Part shown: piece by piece, positions 47,531 through 56,550 of the stretch
How positions within the stretch are numbered: position 1 is the stretch's first letter
Layout of the letters: every line of letters begins with the position of its first letter
DNA from: Thermolongibacillus altinsuensis
GTDB lineage: Bacteria > Bacillota > Bacilli > Bacillales > Anoxybacillaceae
NCBI RefSeq assembly: GCF_004341205.1
Contig: NZ_SLUL01000005.1
Coordinates: 155,301-219,300, forward strand
Reading direction: 5' to 3'
DNA: 64,000 bases
Made by a program: the position numbers and the translations under genes
Notes under the pieces: generated by a model
Database searches by the model: none
What the model saw: the letters and a program-made list of their open reading frames with translations, nothing else
Told to the model about the DNA's origin: nothing

Positions 47531-48505
47531 ATGAAAACAGTATGGATTTCCCATCCGCCGTCCGTCAAAAAAAGTGAGCTTCCGCCGACCGTTATGGCGC
47601 TCGGTTTTTTCGACGGCGTTCATCTTGGTCATCAAAAAGTAATTCAAACAGCAAAAGAAATTGCTGAAGAAAAGGGATATGCAAGCGCAGTCATGACGTT
47701 TCATCCGCACCCATCGGTTGTATTGGGCAAATCAGAACAACATATTCGCTTCATTACGCCCCTAAAAGAAAAAGAAAAATGGATCGAAAAGCTAGGCATA
47801 GACTATTTATACATTGTTGAATTTACACCATCGTTTGCAGAGTTATTGCCGCAACAATTTGTCGACCAATACATTATTGATTTCCATGTCAAACATGTTG
47901 TAGCAGGTTTTGATTTTACATACGGTCGACTTGGAAAAGGAACGATGGAAACGATGCCTTTCCATTCGCGTGAGCAATTTACACAAACGGTCGTCCCTAA
48001 ACAGACGTTTGGGGATCAAAAAGTAAGCTCAACCTATATACGGCATTTGTTAAAAGAAGGAGAAGTTGAGAAATTGCCGTTTTTACTTGGCCGTTTTTAT
48101 ACGTTGACAGGAATGGTTGTTCATGGAGATAAGCGCGGTCGAACGATTGGATTCCCGACGGCCAATATTGCTTTAACGGACGATTATATCATTCCGCGCA
48201 CAGGTGTATACGCTGTTAGAGTGCACATGGATCAACAAACATGGGAAGGCGTATGCAATGTCGGTTATAAACCGACGTTTTATCGCGAAAAAGCGACGGA
48301 ACCAACGATTGAAGTTCATATTTTTGATTTTTCAGATGATATTTATGGAAAAACAGTTGAAATTGAATGGCATAAACGTTTACGGAGCGAGCAGACTTTT
48401 GCTTCCGTTGATCATTTAGTGTCACAGATTAAACAAGATCAGCAAGAGGCGTTGAATTATTTTAAAAATAACCCTTGCATTTTCTCGAAAAAACAGGTAT
48501 TCTAG
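47531..48505 (+). CDS. ribF: Bifunctional riboflavin kinase/FAD synthetase
   Basis: A 324-residue enzyme that phosphorylates riboflavin to FMN and adenylates FMN to FAD. N-terminal nucleotidyl-transfer domain (VMALGFFDGVHLGHQKVIQT; AGFDFTYGRLGKGTMETM) and C-terminal flavokinase domain (VVHGDKRGRTIGFPTANIAL; GVYAVRVHMDQQTWEGVCNV). In B. subtilis it is called ribC. The final codons contain the candidate rpsO promoter. ATG follows AAGGTGAAGAT. Confidence 0.96.
   Translation: MKTVWISHPPSVKKSELPPTVMALGFFDGVHLGHQKVIQTAKEIAEEKGYASAVMTFHPHPSVVLGKSEQHIRFITPLKEKEKWIEKLGIDYLYIVEFTPSFAELLPQQFVDQYIIDFHVKHVVAGFDFTYGRLGKGTMETMPFHSREQFTQTVVPKQTFGDQKVSSTYIRHLLKEGEVEKLPFLLGRFYTLTGMVVHGDKRGRTIGFPTANIALTDDYIIPRTGVYAVRVHMDQQTWEGVCNVGYKPTFYREKATEPTIEVHIFDFSDDIYGKTVEIEWHKRLRSEQTFASVDHLVSQIKQDQQEALNYFKNNPCIFSKKQVF
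48475..48502 (+). promoter_or_regulatory. Candidate promoter of rpsO within the end of ribF
   Basis: TTGCAT (48475-48480), 16-base spacer, TATTCT (48497-48502). It gives a leader of about 88 bases, the region that folds into the S15 binding site. Confidence 0.55.
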
Positions 48506-48516
48506 ATAATGTATGT

Positions 48517-48590
48517 AAAGCAACCATTGCTGGGCAAGACGATTCACCGACGTTTGCTCGGTAATTGGTGGTTTAAAAATGAGGAGGTGA
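48517..48590 (+). promoter_or_regulatory. S15 autoregulatory leader of rpsO
   Basis: AACCA (48521-48525) pairs with TGGTT (48569-48573), and internal GCAA/TTGC segments pair, giving a branched structure just upstream of the ribosome-binding site (GAGGAGGTG). S15 is known to bind and repress its own leader in Geobacillus and Bacillus; assignment here is by position and complementary arms. Confidence 0.6.
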
Positions 48591-48596
48591 ATAAGG

Positions 48597-48866
48597 ATGG
48601 CACTTACACAAGAACGTAAAAACGAGATCATCAACCAATTCAAAATTCACGAGACAGACACTGGTTCTCCAGAAGTGCAAATTGCTATCCTTACGGAAAA
48701 AATTAACAATTTGAATGAGCATTTGCGCGTTCATCGAAAAGACCATCATTCACGTCGCGGTCTTTTGAAAATGGTTGGTAAACGTCGTAACTTACTAACT
48801 TATTTGCGCAAAAAAGACATCACTCGTTATCGTGAATTGATTAACAAACTCGGATTACGTCGATAA
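48597..48866 (+). CDS. rpsO: Small-subunit ribosomal protein S15
   Basis: The 89-residue S15, exact family length ([40 protein letters not shown]). It binds the three-way junction of 16S rRNA and its own leader. ATG 48597 follows GAGGAGGTGAATAAGG. A strong terminator closes it. Confidence 0.98.
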   Translation: MALTQERKNEIINQFKIHETDTGSPEVQIAILTEKINNLNEHLRVHRKDHHSRRGLLKMVGKRRNLLTYLRKKDITRYRELINKLGLRR

Positions 48867-48867
48867 G

Positions 48868-48895
48868 TAAAAAGCGGGAGCATTCCCGCTTTTTA
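48868..48895 (+). terminator. Intrinsic terminator after rpsO
   Basis: AAAGCGGGA (48871-48879) pairs with TCCCGCTTT (48884-48892) around GCAT; the stem extends into A- and T-runs on both sides, so it may be bidirectional. Confidence 0.9.
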
Positions 48896-48913
48896 TTAGT
48901 ATTTAAGCCGATA

Positions 48914-48941
48914 TTTGATTATACTAACAATGGACTATACT
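48914..48941 (+). promoter_or_regulatory. Candidate promoter of pnp
   Basis: Two TATACT hexamers occur at 48920-48925 and 48936-48941. The second has TTTGAT 16 bases upstream (48914-48919). The match is modest, but a promoter is expected between the rpsO terminator and pnp. Confidence 0.35.
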
Positions 48942-48992
48942 GATAAAACAATCATTTTTCCTATTTGTACATAGAGAGGAGTACTTGTTTGT

Positions 48993-51113
48993 ATGGAACA
49001 AGAAAAGCACGTGTTTTCTATAGACTGGGCTGGACGTCCATTAACCGTTGAAATCGGTCAACTAGCCAAACAAGCCAACGGTGCCGTGTTAGTTCGCTAC
49101 GGCGACACGGTCGTGTTAAGTACGGCCACAGCGTCGAAAGAACCAAAAAATGTTGACTTTTTCCCGCTCACTGTGAATTACGAGGAGCGCTTATATGCGG
49201 TTGGGAAAATTCCAGGTGGTTTCATTAAAAGGGAAGGTCGTCCGAGCGAAAAAGCGATTTTAGCAAGCCGTTTAATTGACCGTCCAATTCGTCCGCTGTT
49301 TGCTGAAGGATTCCGAAATGAAGTGCAAATCGTTAGCATGGTGATGAGCGTTGATCAAGATTGTTCACCAGAAATGGCAGCGATGTTTGGTTCTTCACTT
49401 GCTTTAACGATTTCAGATATTCCATTTGAAGGGCCAATTGCAGGCGTAACGGTTGGACGAGTCGACGGTGAATTTGTCATCAACCCTTCTGTTGCCCAAA
49501 TGGAAAAAAGTGACATGCACCTTGTTGTCGCTGGTACGAAAGATGCGATCAACATGGTAGAAGCTGGAGCGGATGAAGTACCAGAGGAAATTATGTTAGA
49601 AGCTATCATGTTCGGGCACGAAGAAATTAAACGTTTAGTCGCCTTTCAAGAAGAGATTGCTGCTAAAGTCGGAAAAGAAAAAATGGAAGTCGTTCTATAT
49701 GAGCTTGATCCTCAACTTGAGGCGGAGATTCGCGAACTTGCAGAAGCTGATATTAAGCGTGCCGTTCAAGTGCCGGAGAAATTGGCTCGCGAGGCAGCGA
49801 TTGATGAGGTAAAAGCAAACGTTCTCGCTAAATACGAGGAACAGGAAGCAGATGAAGAAACGTTAAAACAAGTGAACGAAATTTTACATAAACTTGTCAA
49901 AGAGGAAGTGCGCCGTCTCATTACGGAAGAAAAAATTCGTCCGGACGGCCGCAGAGTTGATGAAATTCGTCCGCTTTCGTCTGCTGTTGGGTTACTCCCA
50001 CGCACACATGGTTCAGGGTTGTTTACGCGTGGACAAACACAAGCGCTTAGTGTTTGTACGCTAGGAGCGCTCGGAGACGTACAAATTTTGGATGGGCTTG
50101 GAATTGAAGAAACGAAACGGTTTATGCATCATTATAACTTCCCGCCATTTTCAGTCGGAGAAACAGGAGCGATGCGCGGGCCTGGTCGTCGTGAAATCGG
50201 TCATGGTGCGCTAGGTGAGCGAGCATTAGAACCTGTGATTCCATCGGAAAAAGAATTTCCATATACGATTCGTCTCGTTTCTGAAGTATTAGAATCGAAC
50301 GGTTCGACATCACAAGCGAGCATTTGTGCAAGTACGTTAGCTATGATGGATGCAGGTGTTCCGATTAAAGCACCGGTTGCAGGAATTGCGATGGGACTCG
50401 TCAAAAATGGAGATCATTACACCATTTTAACAGATATCCAAGGCATAGAAGACCATCTTGGTGATATGGACTTTAAAGTAGCTGGAACAGAAAAAGGCGT
50501 GACAGCCCTGCAAATGGACATTAAAATTAAAGGATTGTCGCGCGAAATATTGGAAGAGGCGCTTCAACAAGCGAGAAAAGGACGCCTGGAAATTTTAAAA
50601 CATATGATGCAAACCATTAGTGAGCCTCGCAAAGAGCTTTCAAAATATGCTCCGAAAATTTTAACGATGCAAATCAATCCAGAAAAGATTCGTGATGTTA
50701 TTGGCCCAAGCGGAAAACAAATCAACAAGATTATTGAAGAAACGGGAGTCAAAATCGATATTGAGCAAGACGGAACGATTTTCATTTCATCTGTGAATGA
50801 GGAAATGAATCAAAAAGCGAAAAAAATGATCGAAGATGTTGTACGTGAAGTTGAAGTTGGAAAAGTGTATTTAGGAAAAGTAAAACGAATTGAAAAGTTT
50901 GGCGCATTTGTTGAGTTATTTAGTGGTAAAGATGGGCTTGTTCATATTTCTGAACTTGCCGAGGATCGTGTCGGCAGAGTGGAAGATGTTGTTGCAATCG
51001 GAGACGAAATTTTAGTAAAAGTAATGGAAATCGATAAACAAGGCCGTGTGAACTTATCACGAAAAGCGGCGTTACGCGATCAAAAAGATCAAAAAGAAGG
51101 GAAAAAACAATAA
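48993..51113 (+). CDS. pnp: Polyribonucleotide nucleotidyltransferase (PNPase)
   Basis: A 706-residue phosphorolytic 3'-5' exoribonuclease. Two RNase PH domains ([60 protein letters not shown]), a KH domain ([20 protein letters not shown]) and an S1 domain ([20 protein letters not shown]) are all present. Length is normal. ATG 48993 has a slightly distant GAGGAG; no better start is seen. Confidence 0.98.
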   Translation: MEQEKHVFSIDWAGRPLTVEIGQLAKQANGAVLVRYGDTVVLSTATASKEPKNVDFFPLTVNYEERLYAVGKIPGGFIKREGRPSEKAILASRLIDRPIRPLFAEGFRNEVQIVSMVMSVDQDCSPEMAAMFGSSLALTISDIPFEGPIAGVTVGRVDGEFVINPSVAQMEKSDMHLVVAGTKDAINMVEAGADEVPEEIMLEAIMFGHEEIKRLVAFQEEIAAKVGKEKMEVVLYELDPQLEAEIRELAEADIKRAVQVPEKLAREAAIDEVKANVLAKYEEQEADEETLKQVNEILHKLVKEEVRRLITEEKIRPDGRRVDEIRPLSSAVGLLPRTHGSGLFTRGQTQALSVCTLGALGDVQILDGLGIEETKRFMHHYNFPPFSVGETGAMRGPGRREIGHGALGERALEPVIPSEKEFPYTIRLVSEVLESNGSTSQASICASTLAMMDAGVPIKAPVAGIAMGLVKNGDHYTILTDIQGIEDHLGDMDFKVAGTEKGVTALQMDIKIKGLSREILEEALQQARKGRLEILKHMMQTISEPRKELSKYAPKILTMQINPEKIRDVIGPSGKQINKIIEETGVKIDIEQDGTIFISSVNEEMNQKAKKMIEDVVREVEVGKVYLGKVKRIEKFGAFVELFSGKDGLVHISELAEDRVGRVEDVVAIGDEILVKVMEIDKQGRVNLSRKAALRDQKDQKEGKKQ

Positions 51114-51115
51114 TG

Positions 51116-51149
51116 AAGGAGCCTTGGGATAGAACCCCTTGGCTTCTTT
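51116..51149 (+). terminator. Probable terminator after pnp
   Basis: AAGGAGCC (51116-51123) pairs with GGCTTCTT (51141-51148), one pair being G-U, with an inner GGG/CCC stem separated by a small loop. The T-rich right arm serves as a short U-tract. Moderately convincing. Confidence 0.5.
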
Positions 51150-51228
51150 GCTGTGCATGAAATTTTTGTTTCCACGTTCTACCCTGTCCAGCGTGTACAT
51201 ACGTTCTAATAGAAGGGGAGGGGAGAAC

Positions 51229-52194
51229 GTGCGCCGAATTTTTTTGCTCAGTTTCATTTTTTTAGCTGCTATCGCAATTGTCCAAAATCCTTGGACGGAA
51301 ATGTATATTCATCATTTACGTTTCGATTCAGAGGCGACAAAACAAACGGATCCACTTTATGTAGAAATGATGGAAAAATCCAAACAATACGAAATTCCGC
51401 CACAAGATGCTAAAATTGATCGAGTTTGGAAGGCGATTCCTGGCTATAACGGATTAAAGGTAGATATTAAAGCTTCTTATAAAAATATGAAAACGCTCGG
51501 AAAGTTTGACGCGAAGCAGCTTGTGTATCAACAAGTCTCACCGAATATTCATCTTTCTGATTTACCACCATCGCCTATTTATCGCGGTCATCCTGATAAG
51601 CCCATGGTTGCTTTTTTAATTAACGTTGCATGGGGAAATGAATACATTCCTGATATGCTTCATACTTTACAAAAGCATCGAATTCATGCCACGTTTTTTT
51701 TAGAAGGGAGATGGGCGAAAGAGCATCCAGAAATGGCGAAAATGATTGCGGATGCTGGGCATGAAATTGGGAATCATTCGTATAATCATCCCGATTTAAA
51801 AGTGATGAGCAATGATGAGATTCGTGAACAACTGGTAAAAACAAACGAAATGATCGAAGCGACGACAGGAGTGAAGTGTCGCTGGTTTGCTCCGCCAAGC
51901 GGGAGCTATCGCGATGATGTCGTCAAAATTGCTCATGAACTTGGAATGAGAACCATTATGTGGAGCGTCGATACAATTGATTGGCAAAAACCAGCACCTT
52001 CTGTTATAGTGGAACGAGTAGTATCTAAAGTTCATAACGGTGCGCTTATTTTAATGCACCCAACGTTATCAACGTCCAAAGCTTTAGATTCGTTGATCGT
52101 TTCGATTAAGCAAAAAGAATATGAAATTGGCAATGTGTCTACATTATTAAACGAGGAAAGAATTGTAAAAAATAGGAGGAGCGAACTTGATTAG
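51229..52194 (+). CDS. ylxY: Polysaccharide deacetylase family protein YlxY, divergent active site
   Basis: About 321 residues from GTG 51229, preceded by AAGGGGAGGGGAG; the ORF upstream of it overlaps the pnp terminator. An N-terminal membrane anchor or signal (RIFLLSFIFLAAIAIVQ) is followed by a NodB-type domain (about 150-310). The usual TFDDG motif is replaced by INVAWGNE, so the catalytic and metal-binding Asp pair is missing. The HxxxH motif (HSYNH) is kept, as are MWSVDTIDW and LILMHP. The protein may be non-catalytic or use different chemistry. It overlaps mlpA by 8 bases. Confidence 0.88.
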   Translation: MRRIFLLSFIFLAAIAIVQNPWTEMYIHHLRFDSEATKQTDPLYVEMMEKSKQYEIPPQDAKIDRVWKAIPGYNGLKVDIKASYKNMKTLGKFDAKQLVYQQVSPNIHLSDLPPSPIYRGHPDKPMVAFLINVAWGNEYIPDMLHTLQKHRIHATFFLEGRWAKEHPEMAKMIADAGHEIGNHSYNHPDLKVMSNDEIREQLVKTNEMIEATTGVKCRWFAPPSGSYRDDVVKIAHELGMRTIMWSVDTIDWQKPAPSVIVERVVSKVHNGALILMHPTLSTSKALDSLIVSIKQKEYEIGNVSTLLNEERIVKNRRSELD

Positions 52195-53422
52195 AACATA
52201 TACGTGTCAAAATGGGGTAAGAGTTGTACTAGAGCATATTCCAACTGTTCGATCTGTTGCCATTGGCATTTGGATCGGCACTGGTTCTCGAAATGAAAAC
52301 GAGCAAAATAACGGCATTTCTCATTTTCTTGAACATATGTTCTTTAAAGGAACGACCACGCGTACTGCGCGTGAAATTGCTGAATCGTTTGACCGAATCG
52401 GCGGTCAAGTCAATGCGTTTACATCGAAAGAATATACGTGTTACTATGCAAAAGTATTGGATAACCATGCGAACTTTGCTTTAGAAATGTTAGCGGATAT
52501 GTTTTTCCATTCTACATTCGTGGATGAAGAACTGCAAAAAGAAAAAAATGTCGTGCTCGAAGAAATTAAAATGTATGAAGATACACCAGATGATCTTGTG
52601 CATGATTTATTGAGCAAGGCGAGCTATCAAAATCATCCGCTTGGTTATCCGATTTTAGGAACAGAACAAACGTTAGCAACATTTACAGGGGATACGTTGC
52701 GTCAATACATGCAAGAGACGTACACTCCTGATCGCGTTGTCATTTCTGTTGCAGGAAATGTAGATGACACGTTTATTAAAGAAATTGAAAAATATTTTGG
52801 TTCATTTACAACGAAACAAACAAACCAACCACTCACACCACCTACTTTTTATCCGAATAAAATCGCTCGTCAAAAGGACACTGAACAAGTACATTTATGC
52901 ATTGGGTTCAACGGTTTGCCGGTTGGTCATGATGACATTTACAGCCTCATTATTTTAAACAATATTTTAGGCGGAAGCATGAGCAGTCGTTTATTCCAAG
53001 AAGTGCGTGAACAACGTGGGCTTGCTTATTCAGTGTTCTCATACCACTCCGCTTATCAAGACAGCGGGATGTTAACGATTTATGGAGGAACAGCAAGCCA
53101 TCAATTAGATGTTTTATTTGAAACAATCAAAGAAACGGTGCAAAAATTGAAGGAAGATGGAATTACACAAAAAGAGCTCGAAAACAGTAAAGAGCAAATG
53201 AAAGGGAACTTAATGTTAAGCCTAGAAAGCACAAACAGCCGCATGAGCCGAAATGGAAAGAATGAGTTGCTTTTAGGACGTCAACGTTCTCTAGATGAAA
53301 TCATTGAAAGTATTGATCAAGTCACAAAAGAAAGCGTCGATCGTATAGCAAAAACGATCTTTTCTGAAGATTTTTCGCTTGCGCTCATTAGTCCTGAAGG
53401 AGAATTGCCAAAAAGCCTGTAA
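52187..53422 (+). CDS. mlpA: M16-family zinc protease MlpA (YmxG)
   Basis: A 411-residue M16 peptidase. Inverted zinc motif HFLEH (H46, E49, H50), followed by the downstream Glu region VVLEEIKMYEDTPDD. The C-terminal half contains the R/Y motif region (NNILGGSMSSRLFQEVREQR; GLAYSVFSYHSAYQDSG). TTG 52187 follows AGGAGGAGCGAAC. The B. subtilis homologue has been linked to regulation of the adjacent region and proteolysis; substrate unknown. Confidence 0.92.
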   Translation: MIRTYTCQNGVRVVLEHIPTVRSVAIGIWIGTGSRNENEQNNGISHFLEHMFFKGTTTRTAREIAESFDRIGGQVNAFTSKEYTCYYAKVLDNHANFALEMLADMFFHSTFVDEELQKEKNVVLEEIKMYEDTPDDLVHDLLSKASYQNHPLGYPILGTEQTLATFTGDTLRQYMQETYTPDRVVISVAGNVDDTFIKEIEKYFGSFTTKQTNQPLTPPTFYPNKIARQKDTEQVHLCIGFNGLPVGHDDIYSLIILNNILGGSMSSRLFQEVREQRGLAYSVFSYHSAYQDSGMLTIYGGTASHQLDVLFETIKETVQKLKEDGITQKELENSKEQMKGNLMLSLESTNSRMSRNGKNELLLGRQRSLDEIIESIDQVTKESVDRIAKTIFSEDFSLALISPEGELPKSL

Positions 53423-53448
53423 GTTTCAACACTTACAGGCATTTTTTT
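53415..53448 (+). terminator. Intrinsic terminator overlapping the mlpA stop codon
   Basis: GCCTGTAAG (53415-53423) pairs perfectly with CTTACAGGC (53432-53440); seven Ts follow at 53442-53448. The stem includes the last codons and stop of mlpA. Confidence 0.9.
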
Positions 53449-53467
53449 ACGTATTCCCTCTTACAAT
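53439..53467 (+). promoter_or_regulatory. Candidate sigma-E promoter of ymxH
   Basis: GCATTTT (53439-53445), 14-base spacer, CTTACAAT (53460-53467). Compared with the sigma-E pattern (kmATATT, about 14, CATACAnT) this is 6 of 7 and one mismatch in the -10. It sits 22 bases before the ymxH start and partly overlaps the mlpA terminator. Confidence 0.4.
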
Positions 53468-53488
53468 AATAGAGAGGGGGGCTCGTGT

Positions 53489-53728
53489 ATGCGGTTAAGT
53501 GAACTGAGCGGCAAAGAAATTGTTGATATGAAGCGTGCGGAACGATTAGGAGTGTTAGGGCAAACAGATTTAGAGATTAATGAAAAAACAGGACAAATTC
53601 AAGCGCTTATTATTCCGACAACCAAATGGTTTGGATTTCGGAAAGAAGGAAATGAAATACGCGTTCCGTGGGGTTATGTGAAAAAAATAGGGGCAGATAT
53701 GATTCTGATCGACTTTCCAGATGAATAA
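53489..53728 (+). CDS. ymxH: YlmC/YmxH family sporulation protein (PRC-barrel)
   Basis: A 79-residue PRC-barrel-like protein (LSELSGKEIVDMKRAERLGV; LIIPTTKWFGFRKEGNEIRV; PWGYVKKIGADMILIDFPD). The family is conserved in spore-formers but its biochemical role is not known. ATG 53489 follows GAGGGGGGCTC. Flanked by terminators on both sides, so it appears monocistronic. Confidence 0.9.
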   Translation: MRLSELSGKEIVDMKRAERLGVLGQTDLEINEKTGQIQALIIPTTKWFGFRKEGNEIRVPWGYVKKIGADMILIDFPDE

Positions 53729-53731
53729 CGC

Positions 53732-53758
53732 GACACCGACAAGTTCGGTGTCTTTTTT
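53732..53758 (+). terminator. Intrinsic terminator after ymxH
   Basis: GACACCGA (53732-53739) pairs with TCGGTGTC (53745-53752), followed by a T-run. Confidence 0.88.
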
Positions 53759-53777
53759 TATTTATTTTTTATTTACT

Positions 53778-53806
53778 CACCGTTTTACCGTTTTTTTCAT
53801 AAGATG
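53778..53806 (+). promoter_or_regulatory. Candidate sigma-K promoter of dpaA-dpaB
   Basis: CACC (53778-53781), 16-base spacer, CATAAGATG (53798-53806). This fits the sigma-K pattern mACm - 16 or 17 - CATAnnnTA in all but the last base. B. subtilis spoVF is expressed under sigma-K in the mother cell, so the match is expected biologically. Confidence 0.6.
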
Positions 53807-53858
53807 TGAGAGTAGCAAGGATAGGCCAAAAACTAGTTTTAAGAGGGTGAATCGATTC

Positions 53859-54761
53859 ATGTTGACAGGAATGCATGTCGCTGTCATTGGTGGAGACGCC
53901 CGACAGCTTGAAGTTATTCGCAAATTGACAGAACTTGATGTGAAACTATCGCTCATTGGTTTTGATCAATTGGATCACGGTTTTACAGGGGCATCGAAAG
54001 TGAAAATAGATGAGGTTGATTTCTCGGATGTTGATGCGATCGTTTTACCTGTTCATGGCACAAATATGGAGGGTGAAATCAACACGATTTTTTCAAATGA
54101 AAAAGTCGTTTTAACTGAACCATTGCTTCGCCAAACGCCGAATCATTGCACCGTTTATTCAGGAATTAGCAATGATTACTTAGATGGGTTAATTACAATA
54201 ACGGGTCGCAAACACGTTCAATTATTCGAACGAGACGATGTAGCGATTTATAACTCCATTCCAACAGTTGAAGGAACGATTATGATGGTGATTCAACATA
54301 CAGATTTTACGATTCATGGTTCGCGCGTCGCTGTGTTAGGTTTAGGTCGAGTGGGGATGAGCGTCGCTCGGACTTTTGCTTCCTTAGGTGCTCGCGTCAA
54401 AGTAGGAGCACGGCGGTCGGAACATATTGCTCGAATTACAGAAATGGGACTTGAGCCTTTTCATTTAAATGATTTAGAAAATAATGTAAAAGATATCGAT
54501 GTTTGCATCAACACCATTCCTCACATGATTGTGACCGCTAGCGTCATTTCCAAAATGCCTGCCCATACATTGATTGTTGATTTAGCATCTAAGCCTGGTG
54601 GCACCGACTTTCGGTACGCTGAAAAACGCGGAATTAAAGCTTTGCTTGCACCGGGGCTTCCAGGAATTGTGGCGCCGAAAACAGCTGGACAAATTGTTGC
54701 AAACGTCCTTTCTCAACTTCTTTCTGATGACTTAAAAAAACGAAAGGAGAATAAAAAATGA
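53859..54761 (+). CDS. dpaA: Dipicolinate synthase subunit A
   Basis: About 300 residues from ATG 53859 (MLTGMHVAVIGGDARQLEVI), preceded by AAGAGGGTG; the upstream ORF extension covers the promoter. The N-terminal domain (VAVIGGDARQLEVIRKL) and the NAD(P)-binding Rossmann domain (VAVLGLGRVGMSVARTFASL) are visible. With DpaB it oxidises dihydrodipicolinate from DapA to dipicolinic acid in the mother cell (spoVFA in B. subtilis). It overlaps dpaB by 4 bases. Confidence 0.96.
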   Translation: MLTGMHVAVIGGDARQLEVIRKLTELDVKLSLIGFDQLDHGFTGASKVKIDEVDFSDVDAIVLPVHGTNMEGEINTIFSNEKVVLTEPLLRQTPNHCTVYSGISNDYLDGLITITGRKHVQLFERDDVAIYNSIPTVEGTIMMVIQHTDFTIHGSRVAVLGLGRVGMSVARTFASLGARVKVGARRSEHIARITEMGLEPFHLNDLENNVKDIDVCINTIPHMIVTASVISKMPAHTLIVDLASKPGGTDFRYAEKRGIKALLAPGLPGIVAPKTAGQIVANVLSQLLSDDLKKRKENKK

Positions 54762-55357
54762 CTTTAAAAGGAAAACGAATTGGATTCGGTTTAACAGGTT
54801 CACACTGCACATATGATGCGGTGATGCCTGAAATTGAAAAGCTAATTGTTGCGGGAGCAGAGGTATTGCCGATTGTTTCCTATACTGTGCAAACAACAAA
54901 TACACGCTTTGGCAAAGGGGAAGATTGGATCAAAAGGTTAGAAGAGATGACAGGAAATAAAGTCATTGATACAATTGTAAAAGCAGAGCCGCTCGGACCG
55001 AAAATTCCGCTTGACTGCATGGTAGTTGCTCCATTGACAGGGAATTCAATGAGCAAACTTGCCAATGCGATGACGGATTCACCTGTATTAATGGCCGCGA
55101 AGGCGACGATGCGCAATCATCGTCCAGTTGTAGTCGGCATTTCCACAAATGATGCACTGGGTTTAAACGGTGTAAACTTAATGCGACTCATGTCTGCGAA
55201 AAATATTTACTTCATTCCGTTCGGTCAAGATGCACCGTTTACCAAACCGAATTCGATGGTGGCAAAAATGTCGTTGTTAAAAGAGACGGTGGAAGCCGCG
55301 TTAGAAGGGCGACAATTACAACCTGTCATCATCGAAACATTTCGTGAAGATGGTTAA
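54758..55357 (+). CDS. dpaB: Dipicolinate synthase subunit B
   Basis: A 199-residue flavoprotein-like subunit (RIGFGLTGSHCTYDAVMPEI; VVAPLTGNSMSKLANAMTDS; MAAKATMRNHRPVVVGISTN). It pairs with DpaA to make dipicolinic acid (spoVFB). The ATG overlaps the dpaA stop. Lys-pathway genes asd, dapG and dapA, which make the substrate, follow downstream. Confidence 0.96.
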   Translation: MTLKGKRIGFGLTGSHCTYDAVMPEIEKLIVAGAEVLPIVSYTVQTTNTRFGKGEDWIKRLEEMTGNKVIDTIVKAEPLGPKIPLDCMVVAPLTGNSMSKLANAMTDSPVLMAAKATMRNHRPVVVGISTNDALGLNGVNLMRLMSAKNIYFIPFGQDAPFTKPNSMVAKMSLLKETVEAALEGRQLQPVIIETFREDG

Positions 55358-55423
55358 TAAATAAACATGGAAAAGAAATTTTATGCATGATTAAAAATTT
55401 TTTCTCTCCTTTACAAATGAATA

Positions 55424-55432
55424 TGCTAAAAT
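55424..55432 (+). promoter_or_regulatory. Candidate extended -10 promoter of asd
   Basis: TGCTAAAAT (55424-55432) is an extended -10-like element in the 121-base gap before asd; no good -35 is seen. The gap also has an AT-only hairpin near 55378-55405 that I do not call a terminator. Confidence 0.3.
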
Positions 55433-55478
55433 AAATGTTATTAAAATTGTGCTATATGAGTTGGAAGGGGAATGAAAG

Positions 55479-56528
55479 ATGGAACAAAAAGGATTGCATG
55501 TTGCTGTTGTTGGTGCTACAGGGGCAGTCGGTCAACAAATGTTGCAAACATTAGAAAAAAGAAATTTTCCACTCGCCAAATTATCGCTTCTTTCTTCTGA
55601 ACGTTCAGCTGGAAAAAAAGTCATGTTCAAAGGCACCGAAATTGAAGTGCAGGTGGCAAAACCAGAAAGCTTTGAAGGGGTCCATATCGCCTTGTTTAGC
55701 GCTGGAGGCTCCGTATCGAAACAATTAGCCCCAGAAGCTGTTAAGCGTGGAGCGGTTGTCATTGATAATACAAGCGCGTTTCGAATGGAAGAAAATGTTC
55801 CGCTCGTTGTACCAGAGGTGAACGAGGAAGACTTAAAATGGCATAACGGCATTATTGCGAATCCAAACTGCTCAACGATTCAAATGGTTGTAGCTCTTGA
55901 GCCGATTCGAAAAGCGTTTGGATTGAAAAGAGTGATTGTTTCTACTTATCAAGCGGTATCTGGAGCAGGTGCCCAAGCACTTGAAGAATTGAAAACACAG
56001 GCGGAAAAAATGTTAAAAGGGGAAGAAGTAACGCCGGAAATTTTGCCGGTAAAATCAGAATCAAAGCATTATCCAATCGCATTTAATGCGATTCCGCAAA
56101 TTGATAAATTCCAAGAAAATGGTTTTACATTTGAAGAGATGAAAATGATCAATGAAACGAAGAAAATTATGCATATGCCTGACTTAGAAGTAGCGGCTAC
56201 ATGCGTTCGCATTCCAGTTATGACTGGGCATTCTGAATCCGTTTATATCGAAGTGGAAAAAGAAGGCGTTTCTGTTGAAGAAATGAAAGCTGTTTTAAAA
56301 GATGCACCAGGTGTTGTTTTACAAGATGATCCAAGTGAACAACTTTATCCAATGCCTCTTTATGCAGCAGGAAAAAATGATGTATTTGTCGGCCGCATTC
56401 GCAAAGATTTAAATCGCGAAACAGGCTTCCATTTATGGATTGTTTCCGATAATCTTTTAAAAGGAGCGGCATGGAACTCTGTTCAAATTGCAGAAAGCCT
56501 ATTAAAATTAGGACTCATTCAAGCGTAA
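55479..56528 (+). CDS. asd: Aspartate-semialdehyde dehydrogenase
   Basis: A 349-residue enzyme reducing aspartyl phosphate to aspartate semialdehyde, the branch point to lysine, dipicolinate, threonine and methionine. NADPH motif VAVVGATGAVGQQML, catalytic Cys in NPNCSTIQMVVAL, and the conserved CVRIPVMTGHSESVYIE. Length is normal. ATG follows GGAAGGGGAATGAAAG. First gene of the asd-dapG-dapA unit. Confidence 0.97.
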   Translation: MEQKGLHVAVVGATGAVGQQMLQTLEKRNFPLAKLSLLSSERSAGKKVMFKGTEIEVQVAKPESFEGVHIALFSAGGSVSKQLAPEAVKRGAVVIDNTSAFRMEENVPLVVPEVNEEDLKWHNGIIANPNCSTIQMVVALEPIRKAFGLKRVIVSTYQAVSGAGAQALEELKTQAEKMLKGEEVTPEILPVKSESKHYPIAFNAIPQIDKFQENGFTFEEMKMINETKKIMHMPDLEVAATCVRIPVMTGHSESVYIEVEKEGVSVEEMKAVLKDAPGVVLQDDPSEQLYPMPLYAAGKNDVFVGRIRKDLNRETGFHLWIVSDNLLKGAAWNSVQIAESLLKLGLIQA

Positions 56529-56550
56529 AATTCGCATCGAGGTGTTTACA

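Noticed and set aside
48907..48914. Perfect sigma-D -10 octamer GCCGATAT upstream of pnp
   Set aside because: No TAAA-like -35 at the right distance, and a motility promoter for pnp is not expected; treated as chance.
51198..51205. CATACGTT resembling a sporulation sigma -10 before ylxY
   Set aside because: No matching -35 for sigma-E, sigma-G or sigma-K at the required spacing.
55378..55405. AT-only hairpin after dpaB
   Set aside because: Stem made solely of A-T pairs with a bulge; too weak to call a terminator.
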